Positions 18,014 through 27,077 are shown, counted from the stretch's first letter. The stretch is 64,000 nt of DNA from Allobosea sp. BH3 (GCF_025499465.1 NZ_JAIMCA010000005.1:124001-188000); one strand, 5' to 3'. The notes: generated by a model from the sequence alone, not told the origin. Numbers and translations: made by a program.

Positions 18014-18835
18014 TCACGCCCCGCGCAACGCGCCCGGCCCTGCCACAGCGGCCGGCGGGCATTTGCCCGAGATGATCATGCCCAGGACCTCATCCTGGGT
18101 GACGTCGGCGGTGCGGGCGGTTCCGACGACCCTGCCGTTCTTCATCACCGTGATGCGGTCGGCGAGATCGAAGACATCGTGCAGGTCATGGCTGATCAGG
18201 AAGATGCCGATACCCTGCTTCTTGAGCTGGAGGATCAGCTCCGCCACCTGCCGTGTCTCGGCCGGGCCGAGCGCCGCCGTCGGCTCGTCCATGATCAGCG
18301 CACGAGCGTTGAAGTAGATCGCGCGTGCGATCGCGACGGACTGGCGTTGGCCGCCCGAGAGCGCCTTCACCGGCTCCTTGAAGCGTCGGAAATGCGGGTT
18401 GAGCCGGCCCATCACCTTGCGCGTCTCGGATTCCATGCTGGCGTCGTCCAGCGTGCCCCAGCCGGTCAATAGCTCGCGGCCGAGAAAGATGTTGGCGGCG
18501 GCGTCGACATTGTCGGCCAGCGCCAGCGTCTGGTAGATCGTCTCGATGCCGTGGCGCTTGGCGTCGCGCGGGCTGGCGATCGCGGCCTCCTCGCCATTGA
18601 CCAGAATCGTGCCTGAGTCGGCGCGATAGGCTCCCGAGAGGATTTTGATCAGCGTCGATTTGCCGGCTCCATTATGGCCGAGCAACCCGACGACCTCCCC
18701 CGGCATCAGGTCGATGCTGGCGCCGTCCACCGCCTTGATGCCGCCAAAGGCGATCGAGATGTCGCGCATCTCGATCAGCGGCGTGCCTTGGCCTGGATGC
18801 GTATCGCGGATGTCTGCCGGCTCTGCGATGCTCAT
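18014..18835 (-). CDS. Sugar ABC importer ATPase, single ABC domain (xylose-type locus)
   Basis: 273 residues. Walker [11 protein letters not shown]-loop [10 protein letters not shown], signature LSGGQRQS, Walker [12 protein letters not shown] and switch SHDLHDV. It has one ABC domain, unlike two-domain XylG of E. coli, and resembles FrcA-type ATPases of rhizobia. The ATG at 18835 is set by AGGAGG five bases upstream; a GTG at 18841 would overlap that Shine-Dalgarno. Follows xylH by 10 bases. Confidence 0.92.
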   Translation of the reverse strand: MSIAEPADIRDTHPGQGTPLIEMRDISIAFGGIKAVDGASIDLMPGEVVGLLGHNGAGKSTLIKILSGAYRADSGTILVNGEEAAIASPRDAKRHGIETIYQTLALADNVDAAANIFLGRELLTGWGTLDDASMESETRKVMGRLNPHFRRFKEPVKALSGGQRQSVAIARAIYFNARALIMDEPTAALGPAETRQVAELILQLKKQGIGIFLISHDLHDVFDLADRITVMKNGRVVGTARTADVTQDEVLGMIISGKCPPAAVAGPGALRGA

Positions 18836-18845
18836 CGCCACCTCC

Positions 18846-20150
18846 TCAGCTCAGCCGCTTGCGATAGACGCCGTCGAGCCAGACCGCGACGACGAGGACG
18901 ATGCCCACGACGATGTTCTGCAGCGGCGCATCGACGCCGATCAGCACCATGCCGGACTGGAGCGACTGCATCACCAGCGCGCCCAGCATCGCGCCTGCGA
19001 TGGTGCCGACGCCGCCGGCAAGCGAGGTGCCGCCGATCACCGCGGCTGCGATCACATAGAGCTCGTCCAGCATGCCGGCCGAGTTGGTCGCAGCGTTGAG
19101 CCGCGCCGTGGAAATGCAGGCCGAGATGCCGACCAGCGCGCCCATCAGCCCGAAGACGAGCATCAGCACCTTGCGGGTGTTTACGCCTGAGAGCTGCGCC
19201 GCCTCCGGGTTGCCGCCGATGGCGAAGACATAGCGGCCGAAGCGCAGGCGCTTGGCGAGGAAGGTCATGGCTATGCCCACGGCCAGCGCCACCAGCACCG
19301 GCACGGCAAGGCCATGGCTGATGAAGAGCCCGCCCTCCGGCCATGTCCCGCCCTTCGCCTCGACCAGGCGGCGCGCGATCCCGGCCGGCAGCGCGTAGGC
19401 ATTCGCCATCATGACGGTTGCGATCACCGCGCCGCAGCCCAGCGCCGCGATCAGGATTTCGGCCCAGAGCGGGCGCAGGACGAAGCCGAAGCGCTTGCGC
19501 CGCCGCCTGATGAGGGCTGCCGCCCCGCAGATGGCGATGCACAGCGCGACGCCGATTGCCCAGGATGCGGTGCTACCGATAGCACCGTCGACGCCGCCGC
19601 CGAGGGGGCGGAAGCGCGAATCCATCGGCGCGATGGTCTGGCCCTGCGTCACCCACCAGGCGGCGCCGCGCCAGACCAGCAGGCCGCCGAGCGTGACGAT
19701 GAAGGAGGGGATCGCGAGATAGGCAATCAGCGCGCCCTGCATCAGCCCGACGAGCCCTCCTAACCCGATTGCCAGGGCCAGGCTGACGAGCCAGGTGGCC
19801 GGATGCTCGAAGCCCCAGACCCCCGGCAGCAGCCGGACCTGCACGAGACCGACCACCATGCCCACGAAGCCGAGCATGGATCCCACCGAGAGATCGATGT
19901 TGCGCGTCACGATGACGAGCACCATCCCGCAGGCCATCACCGCGATGGAAGCGGTCTGAACCAGCAGGTTCCAGAGATTGCGCGCGGACAGGAACGCGCC
20001 GTCCGAAAGCCAGTTGAAGCCGAGCCAGATCACGGCGAGCGCCGCCACCATGCCGATCATGCGCGGGTCGAACTCGATCTCGCGCAGATGGTCGGAGAGG
20101 CTGCGGCGCTCCTGCGCCGGGCTGGCCGGCGCAGGCGTGACTTCAGTCAC
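18846..20150 (-). CDS. xylH: Xylose-type ABC importer permease
   Basis: 434 residues with about ten to twelve hydrophobic segments, BPD_transp_2 family as in XylH/Rbs[65 protein letters not shown] and [12 protein letters not shown]. The N-terminal cytoplasmic stretch (about 40 residues, REIEFDPR) is longer than in RbsC, as in XylH. GTG start overlaps the xylF stop by eight bases. Confidence 0.92.
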   Translation of the reverse strand: MTEVTPAPASPAQERRSLSDHLREIEFDPRMIGMVAALAVIWLGFNWLSDGAFLSARNLWNLLVQTASIAVMACGMVLVIVTRNIDLSVGSMLGFVGMVVGLVQVRLLPGVWGFEHPATWLVSLALAIGLGGLVGLMQGALIAYLAIPSFIVTLGGLLVWRGAAWWVTQGQTIAPMDSRFRPLGGGVDGAIGSTASWAIGVALCIAICGAAALIRRRRKRFGFVLRPLWAEILIAALGCGAVIATVMMANAYALPAGIARRLVEAKGGTWPEGGLFISHGLAVPVLVALAVGIAMTFLAKRLRFGRYVFAIGGNPEAAQLSGVNTRKVLMLVFGLMGALVGISACISTARLNAATNSAGMLDELYVIAAAVIGGTSLAGGVGTIAGAMLGALVMQSLQSGMVLIGVDAPLQNIVVGIVLVVAVWLDGVYRKRLS

Positions 20151-21189
20151 AAGCCTTGACCTTGCCGGCGGCGACGCCCTGGCAAACGGCGGACTTCGGC
20201 GCCCAGCCGGCGTCGATCACGACGTTCAGGTTCTCTTTCGTCACCGGCACGGGCGTCAGGAACAGCGCCGTCATCTTCTGCTTGGACGGGCCCTGATCCC
20301 AGCTCATCGATTTCGGGACCTCGGAGAGCTTGGCGCCGCCGGCGAGCCTGATCGCGATCTCAGCGGCGTTCCGGCCCAGCTCGCGCGCATCCTTCCAGAT
20401 CGTCACGGTCTGGGTGCCGAGCGCGACGCGGTTGAGCGCCGCCCGGTCGGCGTCCTGGCCGGAAACCGGCACGGAGCCCGCCAGCCCCTGCGCCTCCAGC
20501 GCCGCGATGGCGCCGCCGCCCGTGCCGTCATTGGCGGCGACCACGGCGTCGACCTTGTTCTGGTTGCGCGTCAGGATCTGCTCCATGTTGCGCTGGGCGT
20601 TGGCCGGCAGCCAGCCATCGGTGAAGGCCTCGCCGACATTCTTGATCTTGCCGCCGTCGATCGCGGGCTTCAGCACCTCGATCGAGCCCTGATAGAGGAA
20701 ATTGGCGTTGGGATCGGAACTCGAGCCCTTGATGAAGACGTAATTGCCTTCGGGCTTCGCCTTCTGGATCTCGCGCGCCATCATCCGGCCGACCTCGACA
20801 TTGTCGAAGGTGAGGTAGAAGGCCTGCGGGATCTCGATCAGCCGGTCATAGCCGACGACGGCGATGCCCTCGTTGACGGCCTTCTCGACGGCGGGGCGGA
20901 TCGCCTGCGCATCCTGCGCCAGGATGATCAGCGCCTTGGCGCCGCGCGAGATCAGGCTCTCGACATCGGTCAGCTGCTTGGCTGGCGAGGATTGCGCGTC
21001 GGCGGAGAGATAGGTGCCGCCGGCCTTCTCGATTGCGGCCTTCATCGCGGCTTCGTCGGTCTTCCAGCGCTCTTCCTGGAAATTCGACCAGCTCACCCCG
21101 ATCACGGGGCCTTTCGACTGGGCATAGGCATCTGCGTGAACCGACATAGCGGCAAGAGCGATGCTCGCCGCGAGGACGAAACGCTTCAT
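20143..21189 (-). CDS. xylF: D-xylose-binding periplasmic protein
   Basis: 348 residues. ATG at 21189 follows AGGAGG by six bases and starts a signal peptide (ends AYAQS). Co-linear with E. coli XylF by eye: the EERWKTDEAAM N-terminal segment, IISRGAKALI-type and VVGYDRLIE segments, FDNVEVGRMMA, DGWLPANAQRNMEQIL, VVAANDGTGGGAIAAL and SGQDAD. Likely binds xylose or a close pentose. No xylA, xylB or xylR is in the window. Confidence 0.92.
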   Translation of the reverse strand: MKRFVLAASIALAAMSVHADAYAQSKGPVIGVSWSNFQEERWKTDEAAMKAAIEKAGGTYLSADAQSSPAKQLTDVESLISRGAKALIILAQDAQAIRPAVEKAVNEGIAVVGYDRLIEIPQAFYLTFDNVEVGRMMAREIQKAKPEGNYVFIKGSSSDPNANFLYQGSIEVLKPAIDGGKIKNVGEAFTDGWLPANAQRNMEQILTRNQNKVDAVVAANDGTGGGAIAALEAQGLAGSVPVSGQDADRAALNRVALGTQTVTIWKDARELGRNAAEIAIRLAGGAKLSEVPKSMSWDQGPSKQKMTALFLTPVPVTKENLNVVIDAGWAPKSAVCQGVAAGKVKACD

Positions 21190-21262
21190 CACTGACCTCC
21201 TGAGCTTCCTCTGCCGCAGACTCTCAGGCTTCTCCGAGCCTTGAAGGCGTCCGGCGCCGGGG

Positions 21263-21291
21263 AGCACAACCCAGCGTTGGGGGGCTGTCAA
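21263..21291 (-). promoter_or_regulatory. Candidate sigma-70 promoter of the xylFH-ATPase operon
   Basis: On the minus strand a perfect TTGACA (-35, 21286-21291) is followed after 17 bases by TGTGCT (-10, 21263-21268), about 75 bases before the xylF start. The -35 is strong and the -10 weak, which fits a promoter needing an activator. Confidence 0.5.
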
Positions 21292-21319
21292 GCAGACTAA
21301 GGGAGGGCCTGCCGAGGCG

Positions 21320-22021
21320 TCAGGTGATGCGCTTGTCGGGCGAGTCGCAGAGGTCGTTCTGAATGCAGCGGCCGCATTCGGGCCGCAGCGCCTTGCAGGT
21401 GTAGCGCCCGTGCAGGATCAGCCAGTGATGGGCATGGCGGCCGAACTCGTCCGGGATCGCCTTCTCCAGCCCGAGCTCGACCTGCAACACATTCTTTCCC
21501 GGCGCGATGCGCAGGCGGTTGGCGACGCGGAAGACATGGGTGTCGACCGCGTGGGTGATCTCGCCGAAGGCGATGTTGAGCACGACATTCGCCGTCTTGC
21601 GGCCGACGCCGGGCAGGCTCTCCAGCGCCTCCCGTGTCGTCGGGACTTCCCCGCCGAACTCGGCGATCAGCTTCTCGCAGAGCGCGATGACGTTCTTCGC
21701 CTTGGTGCGGAACAGGCCGATGGTCTTGATGAAGTCGCGCACCTTGTCCTGCCCGAGCGCCAGCATCTTCTGCGGCGTGTCGGCGATGGCGAAGAGCGGG
21801 CGCGTCGCCTTGTTGACGCCGGCATCGGTCGCCTGCGCCGACAGCACGACCGCGACCAGGAGCGTGAAGGCGTTCACCGATTCCAGCTCGCCCTTGGGCT
21901 CGGGATTGGCCGTGCGGAAACGCTCGAAGATCTCGCGGATCTCGGCCGGCTTGCGGGCGCGCGGCAACGTGATGCGTTTCACGGGAGGGCGCGTGCGCGC
22001 GGGCCTGTTCGGCTGGTCCAT
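21320..22021 (-). CDS. nth: Endonuclease III
   Basis: 233 residues. Bifunctional DNA glycosylase/AP lyase for oxidised pyrimidines. Helix-hairpin-helix LPGVGRKTANVVL with catalytic Lys, the catalytic Asp in AVDTHVFRVANR, and a C-terminal 4Fe-4S cluster with spacing C-x6-C-x2-C-x5-C (CKALRPECGRCIQNDLC). Start ATG at 22021 is only 20 bases from the divergent DUF2244 start; a -10-like TATAAC ends exactly six bases before the ATG, suggesting a leaderless transcript. Confidence 0.96.
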   Translation of the reverse strand: MDQPNRPARTRPPVKRITLPRARKPAEIREIFERFRTANPEPKGELESVNAFTLLVAVVLSAQATDAGVNKATRPLFAIADTPQKMLALGQDKVRDFIKTIGLFRTKAKNVIALCEKLIAEFGGEVPTTREALESLPGVGRKTANVVLNIAFGEITHAVDTHVFRVANRLRIAPGKNVLQVELGLEKAIPDEFGRHAHHWLILHGRYTCKALRPECGRCIQNDLCDSPDKRIT

Positions 22022-22042
22022 GACGGCGTTATAGTGGCCGGA
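22021..22042. promoter_or_regulatory. Overlapping divergent -10 boxes, both leaderless
   Basis: The 20 bases between the two start codons hold GTTATAGT. Read on the minus strand it gives TATAAC (22033-22028), six bases before the nth ATG; on the plus strand TATAGT (22030-22035), six bases before the DUF2244 ATG. At normal -10 spacing, +1 would be the A of each ATG. For nth a CTTGCC lies 16 bases upstream of CTATAA on the minus strand; for DUF2244 no good -35 is seen. No room exists for Shine-Dalgarno sequences. Confidence 0.6.
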
Positions 22043-22581
22043 TGATCCCCGGCAAGAGCCTCGACAGCAACAGGCTGCGCGATGCGGCGGACGCCTCCGG
22101 GCGCCCGGTCTTCGACGCGACGATCACGCCGCATCGTTCGCTCGGTCAGAACGGCTTCCGCATCGTGATGACGCTGGTCTGCCTGGCGAGCATCGTCTCC
22201 TCGATCCCCTTCATCGTGCTCGGCGCCTGGCCGGTCGCCGGCTTCTTCGGCATCGACGTGCTGGCGCTGTTCATCGCCTTCCACGTCAATTTCCGCCACG
22301 CCCGCGCCTTCGAGCGCATCGTGGTGACGCCGCTCGAGGTCTTCCTGCGCAAGGTCTCGCATCACGGCCGCGAGGCGGTCTGGCGCTTCAACCCGGCCTG
22401 GACGCGGCTCGAGCGAAAGACCGACGAGGATTTCGGCCTGCTCGGGCTGACGCTGGTCTCGCGCGGGGAGAGCGTGGCGGTCGCCGGGGCGCTCTCGCCG
22501 GCTGAGCGTGAAGGCTTCGCCGATGCGCTCGGCACTGCGCTGGCCAAGGCCAGGCGCGGGCCGGACTACGACGCTTCCTGA
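22042..22581 (+). CDS. DUF2244 family membrane protein
   Basis: 179 residues. Two adjacent hydrophobic segments (about residues 40-60 and 65-85) with the motif RSLGQNGFRIVM before them, and a cytoplasmic C-terminal domain with FERIVVTPLEVFLRKVSHHG; this is the DUF2244 pattern, common in alphaproteobacteria and often beside nth. Function unknown. Its 3' end overlaps the convergent methyltransferase gene by 16 bases. Confidence 0.88.
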   Translation: MIPGKSLDSNRLRDAADASGRPVFDATITPHRSLGQNGFRIVMTLVCLASIVSSIPFIVLGAWPVAGFFGIDVLALFIAFHVNFRHARAFERIVVTPLEVFLRKVSHHGREAVWRFNPAWTRLERKTDEDFGLLGLTLVSRGESVAVAGALSPAEREGFADALGTALAKARRGPDYDAS

Positions 22582-23189
22582 ACGGTTTCGTCCCGGCGGG
22601 CGAGCCAGATCGTGTGCCCGCCGCAGCTCTCGTCCTCGGCGACATGCGCGATCACGCTGAAGCCGTTCTCCGCCAGCAGCGCGCTATACTCCGCTGGGTC
22701 GAGGCTCGCATGATAGAGCGGCTCGCCCTCGAAGGCGCCGATGGCCTCGCCATGCGAGGGGCCGCTGGTGAACATCAGCGCCGCGCCGGAGGCGGCGTGG
22801 CTGGCGAAGACCGGGAACATCGCCCGCTGGTCGCTCTGCGTCAGGTGGAAGAAGCTGTCCCAGGCGAGCAGCCCGTCGAAATGGCGGCCGAGCGCGAGCC
22901 GGCGCATGTCCTGCACATGCCATTCGGCTTGCGGGAAACGCTGCCGGCAGAGTTCGATCAGTGAGGGGGAGGAATCGGCGCCCGTCACGGCGTAGCCGCG
23001 GTCGAGAAAGGAGCGGGCAATCGGTTCGCCCGAACCGCAACCGATATCGAGGATGGTGGCGCGCTCGGGAACGAGCGCGAGGAAGCGGTCGAGCCATGGC
23101 GCTTCCATCGACGTCCTGCCGCGTAGCCGGTCGAAGGCGGCGGCGTGGCGTTCATAGAGGTCGATGATGGCGCTCGAGGCGGTCGTCAT
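22566..23189 (-). CDS. Class I SAM-dependent methyltransferase
   Basis: 207 residues. Motif I ILDIGCGSGEPIA (SAM binding), acidic loop TGADSSPSLIE, motif around VQDMRRLALG, and FDGLLAWDSFFHLTQSDQ. Small-molecule-type methyltransferase of the Methyltransf_25 kind; substrate not predictable. Divergent from the AraC/Ogt gene. A fair promoter precedes it. Confidence 0.85.
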   Translation of the reverse strand: MTTASSAIIDLYERHAAAFDRLRGRTSMEAPWLDRFLALVPERATILDIGCGSGEPIARSFLDRGYAVTGADSSPSLIELCRQRFPQAEWHVQDMRRLALGRHFDGLLAWDSFFHLTQSDQRAMFPVFASHAASGAALMFTSGPSHGEAIGAFEGEPLYHASLDPAEYSALLAENGFSVIAHVAEDESCGGHTIWLARRDETVQEAS

Positions 23190-23230
23190 GGTTCGTCCGA
23201 AATGTGAGGCGCGTTCCTGAAGTCCGAGCT

Positions 23231-23260
23231 GTATAATGGCGCCCTGCCGGCTCTTGTCAG
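23231..23260 (-). promoter_or_regulatory. Candidate promoter of the methyltransferase gene
   Basis: On the minus strand CTGACA (-35, 23255-23260) and TTATAC (-10, 23231-23236) are 18 bases apart, about 42 bases before the start codon. A perfect TATAAT also reads on the plus strand at 23232-23237 toward the AraC/Ogt gene, without a good -35. Confidence 0.5.
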
Positions 23261-23303
23261 CTTTCGGGTGGGAGCGGCATGGTTGGCGCCCTAGATTCGC
23301 ATC

Positions 23304-24308
23304 ATGACGACAGATGCGAAGGTTTCAGCGATGAACGCTCATGCTCAGATGAAAACGGCGATGACCCCGACGCGCTTCTCCAATGCGGTGCTGGCGCGCG
23401 CTGCCGAAGCGATGCCGAGCGAGGCCGATTTCCCCGCCGTCGCGCCGGGCTCGGACTACGACACCGTCAGGCGCATCCTCTCCTACATCACCCATAACTG
23501 GCGCGAGCAGCCGACGATCGAGGCGATCGCGGAGGCTGCCGGCGCGACGCCGACCGATGTCCATCATCTCTTCCGGCGTTGGTGCGGGCTCACGCCCAAG
23601 GCGTTCCTGCAGGCGATCACGCTCGACCATGCCAAGGGCCTGCTCGCCTCCTCCGCGAGCGTGCTCGACGCGGCGCTGGAGGTCGGGCTCTCCGGGCCGG
23701 GCCGCCTGCACGATCTCTTCGTGACCCATGAGGCGATGTCGCCTGGCGAGTGGAAGACCGGCGGCGGAGGCCTCAGGCTCTCTTACGGCTTCCACGCTTC
23801 ACCGTTCGGCGAAGCGCTGATCGTAGTCACGGATCGTGGGCTCGCGGGCCTCGGCTGGGTTTCCAGCAGCGTCGACGGCGGCAAGGTCGTCGGCGGCAGG
23901 GCGGAGGCGCTCGCGGACATGATGCGGCGCTGGCCCCATGCCGATTACCGCTTCGACCCGCAGGCGACCGGCGCTTACGCCGCGCGCATCTTCGATCCGA
24001 AGGCATGGGCTGCCGAGACACCGCTGCGCGTCGTGCTGATCGGCACGGATTTCGAGGTCAGGGTCTGGGAGACGCTGCTGCGCATCCCGGTCGGGCGCGC
24101 CACCACCTATGGCGACGTCGCCTGCCATATCGGCAAGCCCACGGCCTCGCGCGCCGTCGGCATGGCAGTCGGCAAGAACCCGATCTCCTTCGTCGTGCCG
24201 TGCCACCGCGTCATCGGCAAATCCGGAGCGCTGACCGGATACCATTGGGGCTTGACGCGCAAGCGCGCCATCCTCGGCTGGGAGGCCGGGCAGACCGCGG
24301 GCGGCTAG
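23304..24308 (+). CDS. AraC-type HTH fused to O6-methylguanine-DNA methyltransferase (Ada-like)
   Basis: 334 residues. About residues 50-155 form an AraC HTH region (EAIAEAAGATPTDVHHLFRRWCGLTPKAF). Residues about 160-330 are an Ogt domain with the acceptor Cys about residue 300 in VVPCHRVIGKSG and a Tyr-rich substrate motif TTYGDVA. The N-terminal zinc Ada domain that senses methylphosphotriesters is absent, so it is a two-domain Ada variant as seen in several alphaproteobacteria. A TAGATT lies six bases before the ATG. It probably repairs O6-alkylguanine; self-regulation is inferred. Confidence 0.92.
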   Translation: MTTDAKVSAMNAHAQMKTAMTPTRFSNAVLARAAEAMPSEADFPAVAPGSDYDTVRRILSYITHNWREQPTIEAIAEAAGATPTDVHHLFRRWCGLTPKAFLQAITLDHAKGLLASSASVLDAALEVGLSGPGRLHDLFVTHEAMSPGEWKTGGGGLRLSYGFHASPFGEALIVVTDRGLAGLGWVSSSVDGGKVVGGRAEALADMMRRWPHADYRFDPQATGAYAARIFDPKAWAAETPLRVVLIGTDFEVRVWETLLRIPVGRATTYGDVACHIGKPTASRAVGMAVGKNPISFVVPCHRVIGKSGALTGYHWGLTRKRAILGWEAGQTAGG

Positions 24309-24375
24309 AGCTCGCTGATCTTCTGCGGGATGACGGCGTGCTTCCCTTGAAACCCGAAGCTTCAACGAAGCATGC

Positions 24376-25563
24376 TCAGCCGGCGCGAAGCAGGGGCGGA
24401 GCACCGATCAGCGTGCGCGCCAGCAGCAGGATCGTCGTGACGTAATAGCCGACGAAGAACCGCTCCCAGGCTGCCGGATAGAGCGCGAAATGCGCGCCGA
24501 GCGCGAGCAGCATCGCGGCGGCCAGGACCAGCGTCTCATGATCCGCCGGTTCCTCTCCGCGCAGCAGCGGCTGGCCGAGCTGGAGTACGAGCCAGCACAG
24601 CGCGAGCGCGCAGAGAATGAACTCCGGATAGCCCGTCACCGCCTCGAACAGGCCGAAGACAATGGCGCGCAGATAATCCACGGGCAGGAACGCGCTGTTC
24701 GGAAAGGCGAGGCCGTCGGGCTTGTCGACGAAGACGAAGTTGAAGAGCACCAGCTGGCCGTGATTGCCCGTCGCCTTCACGACGGCCAGGTAGACCGCCA
24801 GCGCTCCCGCCACCAGCGCGGCGGTGCGGATGAGCGTTGCGCGGGCGAAGCGGTCGAGCACCGTCTCCACGAAGCAGAGGATGACGATGAACAGCAGCGC
24901 GTTGGCGCGGGTCGCGACCCAGGCCATCGCCACCGCGACGAGCAGGGCCATCTGGACCGGGCCGTCCTTCCGCTTCAGCCAGACGAGCAGGAAGAGCATC
25001 TGCAGGCAGATCGCCATGGCATCGGGCGTGAACAGCGTCGCGATCTTCAATCCGAGCCCGACGACCCAGGCGATCGGCACGATCAGCAGCTTGTCCGCCG
25101 GCAGGAGCATCCGGGCGGCAAAGAAGGATATGATGATCGCCAGCGCGGTCGACAGACCGCTGACGAAGGACATCGCCCAGAAATCGCTCCCGGCGATGCC
25201 GCCGATCAGGCCAATGGCCGCGATATAGGCCGGCTTGCTGGCATAGAAGGGCAGGTTGGCGGCGAAGTAAGCGCCGTCCTGTTCCATCTTCTCCCGATAG
25301 GGGCCTGCGGTGAAGGCTGCGTAGATCTCGGGCGCGACGCGCTCTTTCATCTCGCGATAGGCGGTGAGATGCCCCTCCTCGCCGCGGAATTCCTTGGCGA
25401 GCGCCGAATAGGTCAGCGCATCCCAGTTGGTCTCGGGGCGGATGAAGGCCGCGCCGAAGGTCAGCGCGGCCAGCAGCAGGGAAAGCAGCAGGGCCTTGCC
25501 CAGGCTCGCGCTCGGGAGCCAGAACCCGGCCTGTCGCTTCGAAGCCACCGACATGCTGCTCAT
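24376..25563 (-). CDS. Polytopic membrane protein, GT-C-like, unknown function
   Basis: 395 residues with about ten hydrophobic segments. An early periplasmic acidic region after the first helix (RPETNWDALTYSALAKE, with DAL-Tyr) recalls the Asp-containing first loop of GT-C glycosyltransferases and related lipid-linked sugar proteins, but no convincing family signature is seen. It stands alone with no sugar genes nearby. ATG at 25563; another Met lies three codons on. Confidence 0.7.
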   Translation of the reverse strand: MSSMSVASKRQAGFWLPSASLGKALLLSLLLAALTFGAAFIRPETNWDALTYSALAKEFRGEEGHLTAYREMKERVAPEIYAAFTAGPYREKMEQDGAYFAANLPFYASKPAYIAAIGLIGGIAGSDFWAMSFVSGLSTALAIIISFFAARMLLPADKLLIVPIAWVVGLGLKIATLFTPDAMAICLQMLFLLVWLKRKDGPVQMALLVAVAMAWVATRANALLFIVILCFVETVLDRFARATLIRTAALVAGALAVYLAVVKATGNHGQLVLFNFVFVDKPDGLAFPNSAFLPVDYLRAIVFGLFEAVTGYPEFILCALALCWLVLQLGQPLLRGEEPADHETLVLAAAMLLALGAHFALYPAAWERFFVGYYVTTILLLARTLIGAPPLLRAG

Positions 25564-25697
25564 GCTCGCTCTCGGATCTGCGGATGGCCGATCCGGTGCG
25601 GAATGCCGACCCTTGCGGGAAGGGCTCGCACGAAAAGTTTAATCGACGCTTGCGCCGATCGCAGAGTGCGGCGCGCTGGCGGCCGAATCTCCGGTCG

Positions 25698-26876
25698 TCA
25701 GAGCAGCCCGCGCTTCGCCAGATGGCGCATCAGATGCGAGGTGCCGTAGGTCCAGGGCTCGCATTCATCGGTGCGCTTCATGCGGTTGACGAGGCTGCCG
25801 AGCTCGGGCGCGGCGATGGTGACGATGTCCCCGTATTTATGGGTGAAGCCGCCGCCCGGCGCATCGCGATCCTTGATCGGTGCGAACATGGTGCCGAGAT
25901 AGAGCGCCGCGCCGTCCGGATACTGGTGGTGCGGGCCGATCATCTGCCCGGCGAGATCGGCCGGGTCGCGGCTGATCTTCGCGATGGAGGAGGAGCCCTC
26001 CAGCGTGAAGCCGTCCTCGCCCGCGACCGTCAGTGTCACCGTGGTGCGACGGATATGGTCGAGGCTGAAGGCCGCGTCGAAGAAGCGGATGAACGGGCCG
26101 ACGGCCGCGGCCGCGTTGTTGTCCTTGGCCTTGCCGAGCAGCAGCGCCGAGCGGCCCTCGACATCGCGCAGATTGACGTCGTTGCCGAGTGTCGCGCCGA
26201 CGATGCGCCCGTCGGAGGCGACGACCAAGACGATCTCCGGCTCGGGATTGTTCCAGGTCGAGGACGGGTGGAGCCCTGCGTCGAAACCGGTGCCGACCGA
26301 CGACATCGGCGGCGCCTTGGTGAAGATCTCGGCATCCGGGCCGATGCCGACCTCGAGATACTGGCTCCAGGCGCCCTGCTTGATCAGCACCTCCTTGAGA
26401 TGCATCGCCTCGGGCGAACCGGGCTTGAGCTTCGAGAGGTCGTCGCCGATCAGCTTGCCGATCTCCTCGCGGATGGTGACGGCCGCCGCCGGGTTGCCGC
26501 GCGCCTTCTCCTCGATGACGCGCTCCAGCATCGAGACGGCGAAGGTGACGCCCGCCGCCTTCACCGCCTGCAGATCGAGGGGGGAGAGCAGCCAGGGCTT
26601 CTTCGTATCGCGCCCGTCCACCGGCGTGTTGGCGAGGATCGCTGCGAGCGAACCGATCGCCTCGCCCTTGGCCGCCTTTAGCGCTGCTGCCGGGTCGGCG
26701 TTCTCGCAGAGGTCCCGGCTCGTCGGGAAGCTCGTGGTCACGTCAATGAGCTCGCCGTCACGCACGGTGACCACGGAGGGGCCGGCGAGATCCGGGCGCC
26801 AGACGCGGCCGGCGAGCACGGCGGCCGAAGCATCCTTCGGCAGGGTCGCGGCGACGGAAAGATCGAGGCTGGGCAT
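25698..26876 (-). CDS. Fumarylacetoacetate hydrolase-family protein
   Basis: 392 residues. The C-terminal FAH domain has the metal-binding segments WNNPEPEIVLVV and TLGNDVNLRDVEGRS and a KAKDNNAAAAVGP loop. FAH-family enzymes hydrolyse or decarboxylate beta-diketo acids or dehydrate sugar acids (some FAH-like dehydratases in pentose pathways have this length). Substrate not assigned. Divergent from ugpB with a 201-base gap that contains a Pho box facing ugpB. Confidence 0.85.
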   Translation of the reverse strand: MPSLDLSVAATLPKDASAAVLAGRVWRPDLAGPSVVTVRDGELIDVTTSFPTSRDLCENADPAAALKAAKGEAIGSLAAILANTPVDGRDTKKPWLLSPLDLQAVKAAGVTFAVSMLERVIEEKARGNPAAAVTIREEIGKLIGDDLSKLKPGSPEAMHLKEVLIKQGAWSQYLEVGIGPDAEIFTKAPPMSSVGTGFDAGLHPSSTWNNPEPEIVLVVASDGRIVGATLGNDVNLRDVEGRSALLLGKAKDNNAAAAVGPFIRFFDAAFSLDHIRRTTVTLTVAGEDGFTLEGSSSIAKISRDPADLAGQMIGPHHQYPDGAALYLGTMFAPIKDRDAPGGGFTHKYGDIVTIAAPELGSLVNRMKRTDECEPWTYGTSHLMRHLAKRGLL

Positions 26877-26973
26877 GGCACGGTCCGGATCAGGAAATTA
26901 TCAGGGAGGCGCAGATCATCCGGTTATGCGCCAAGACGCAAGTCGGTTAGCAACGATGGTAGGATTGCCCCGC

Positions 26974-27018
26974 ATGTCATCGATTTGTCATTGAACTGTC
27001 GCCCAGGCTTCATGCTAG
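26974..27018 (+). promoter_or_regulatory. Pho box and -10 of the ugp operon
   Basis: Three 7-base direct repeats with 4-base spacers: ATGTCAT (26974), TTGTCAT (26985), CTGTCGC (26996), each 11 bases apart, matching the PhoB consensus CTGTCAT-N4-CTGTCAT. A -10-like TGCTAG begins at 27013, ten bases after the last repeat, as in PhoB-activated promoters. It lies 60-100 bases before the ugpB start and supports phosphate-starvation control. Confidence 0.82.
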
Positions 27019-27077
27019 CTTGCGCACCAACGACAAGAACCGCGGCGCCGCCTTGCCTGCGGAAGGGAGATCAGTCC

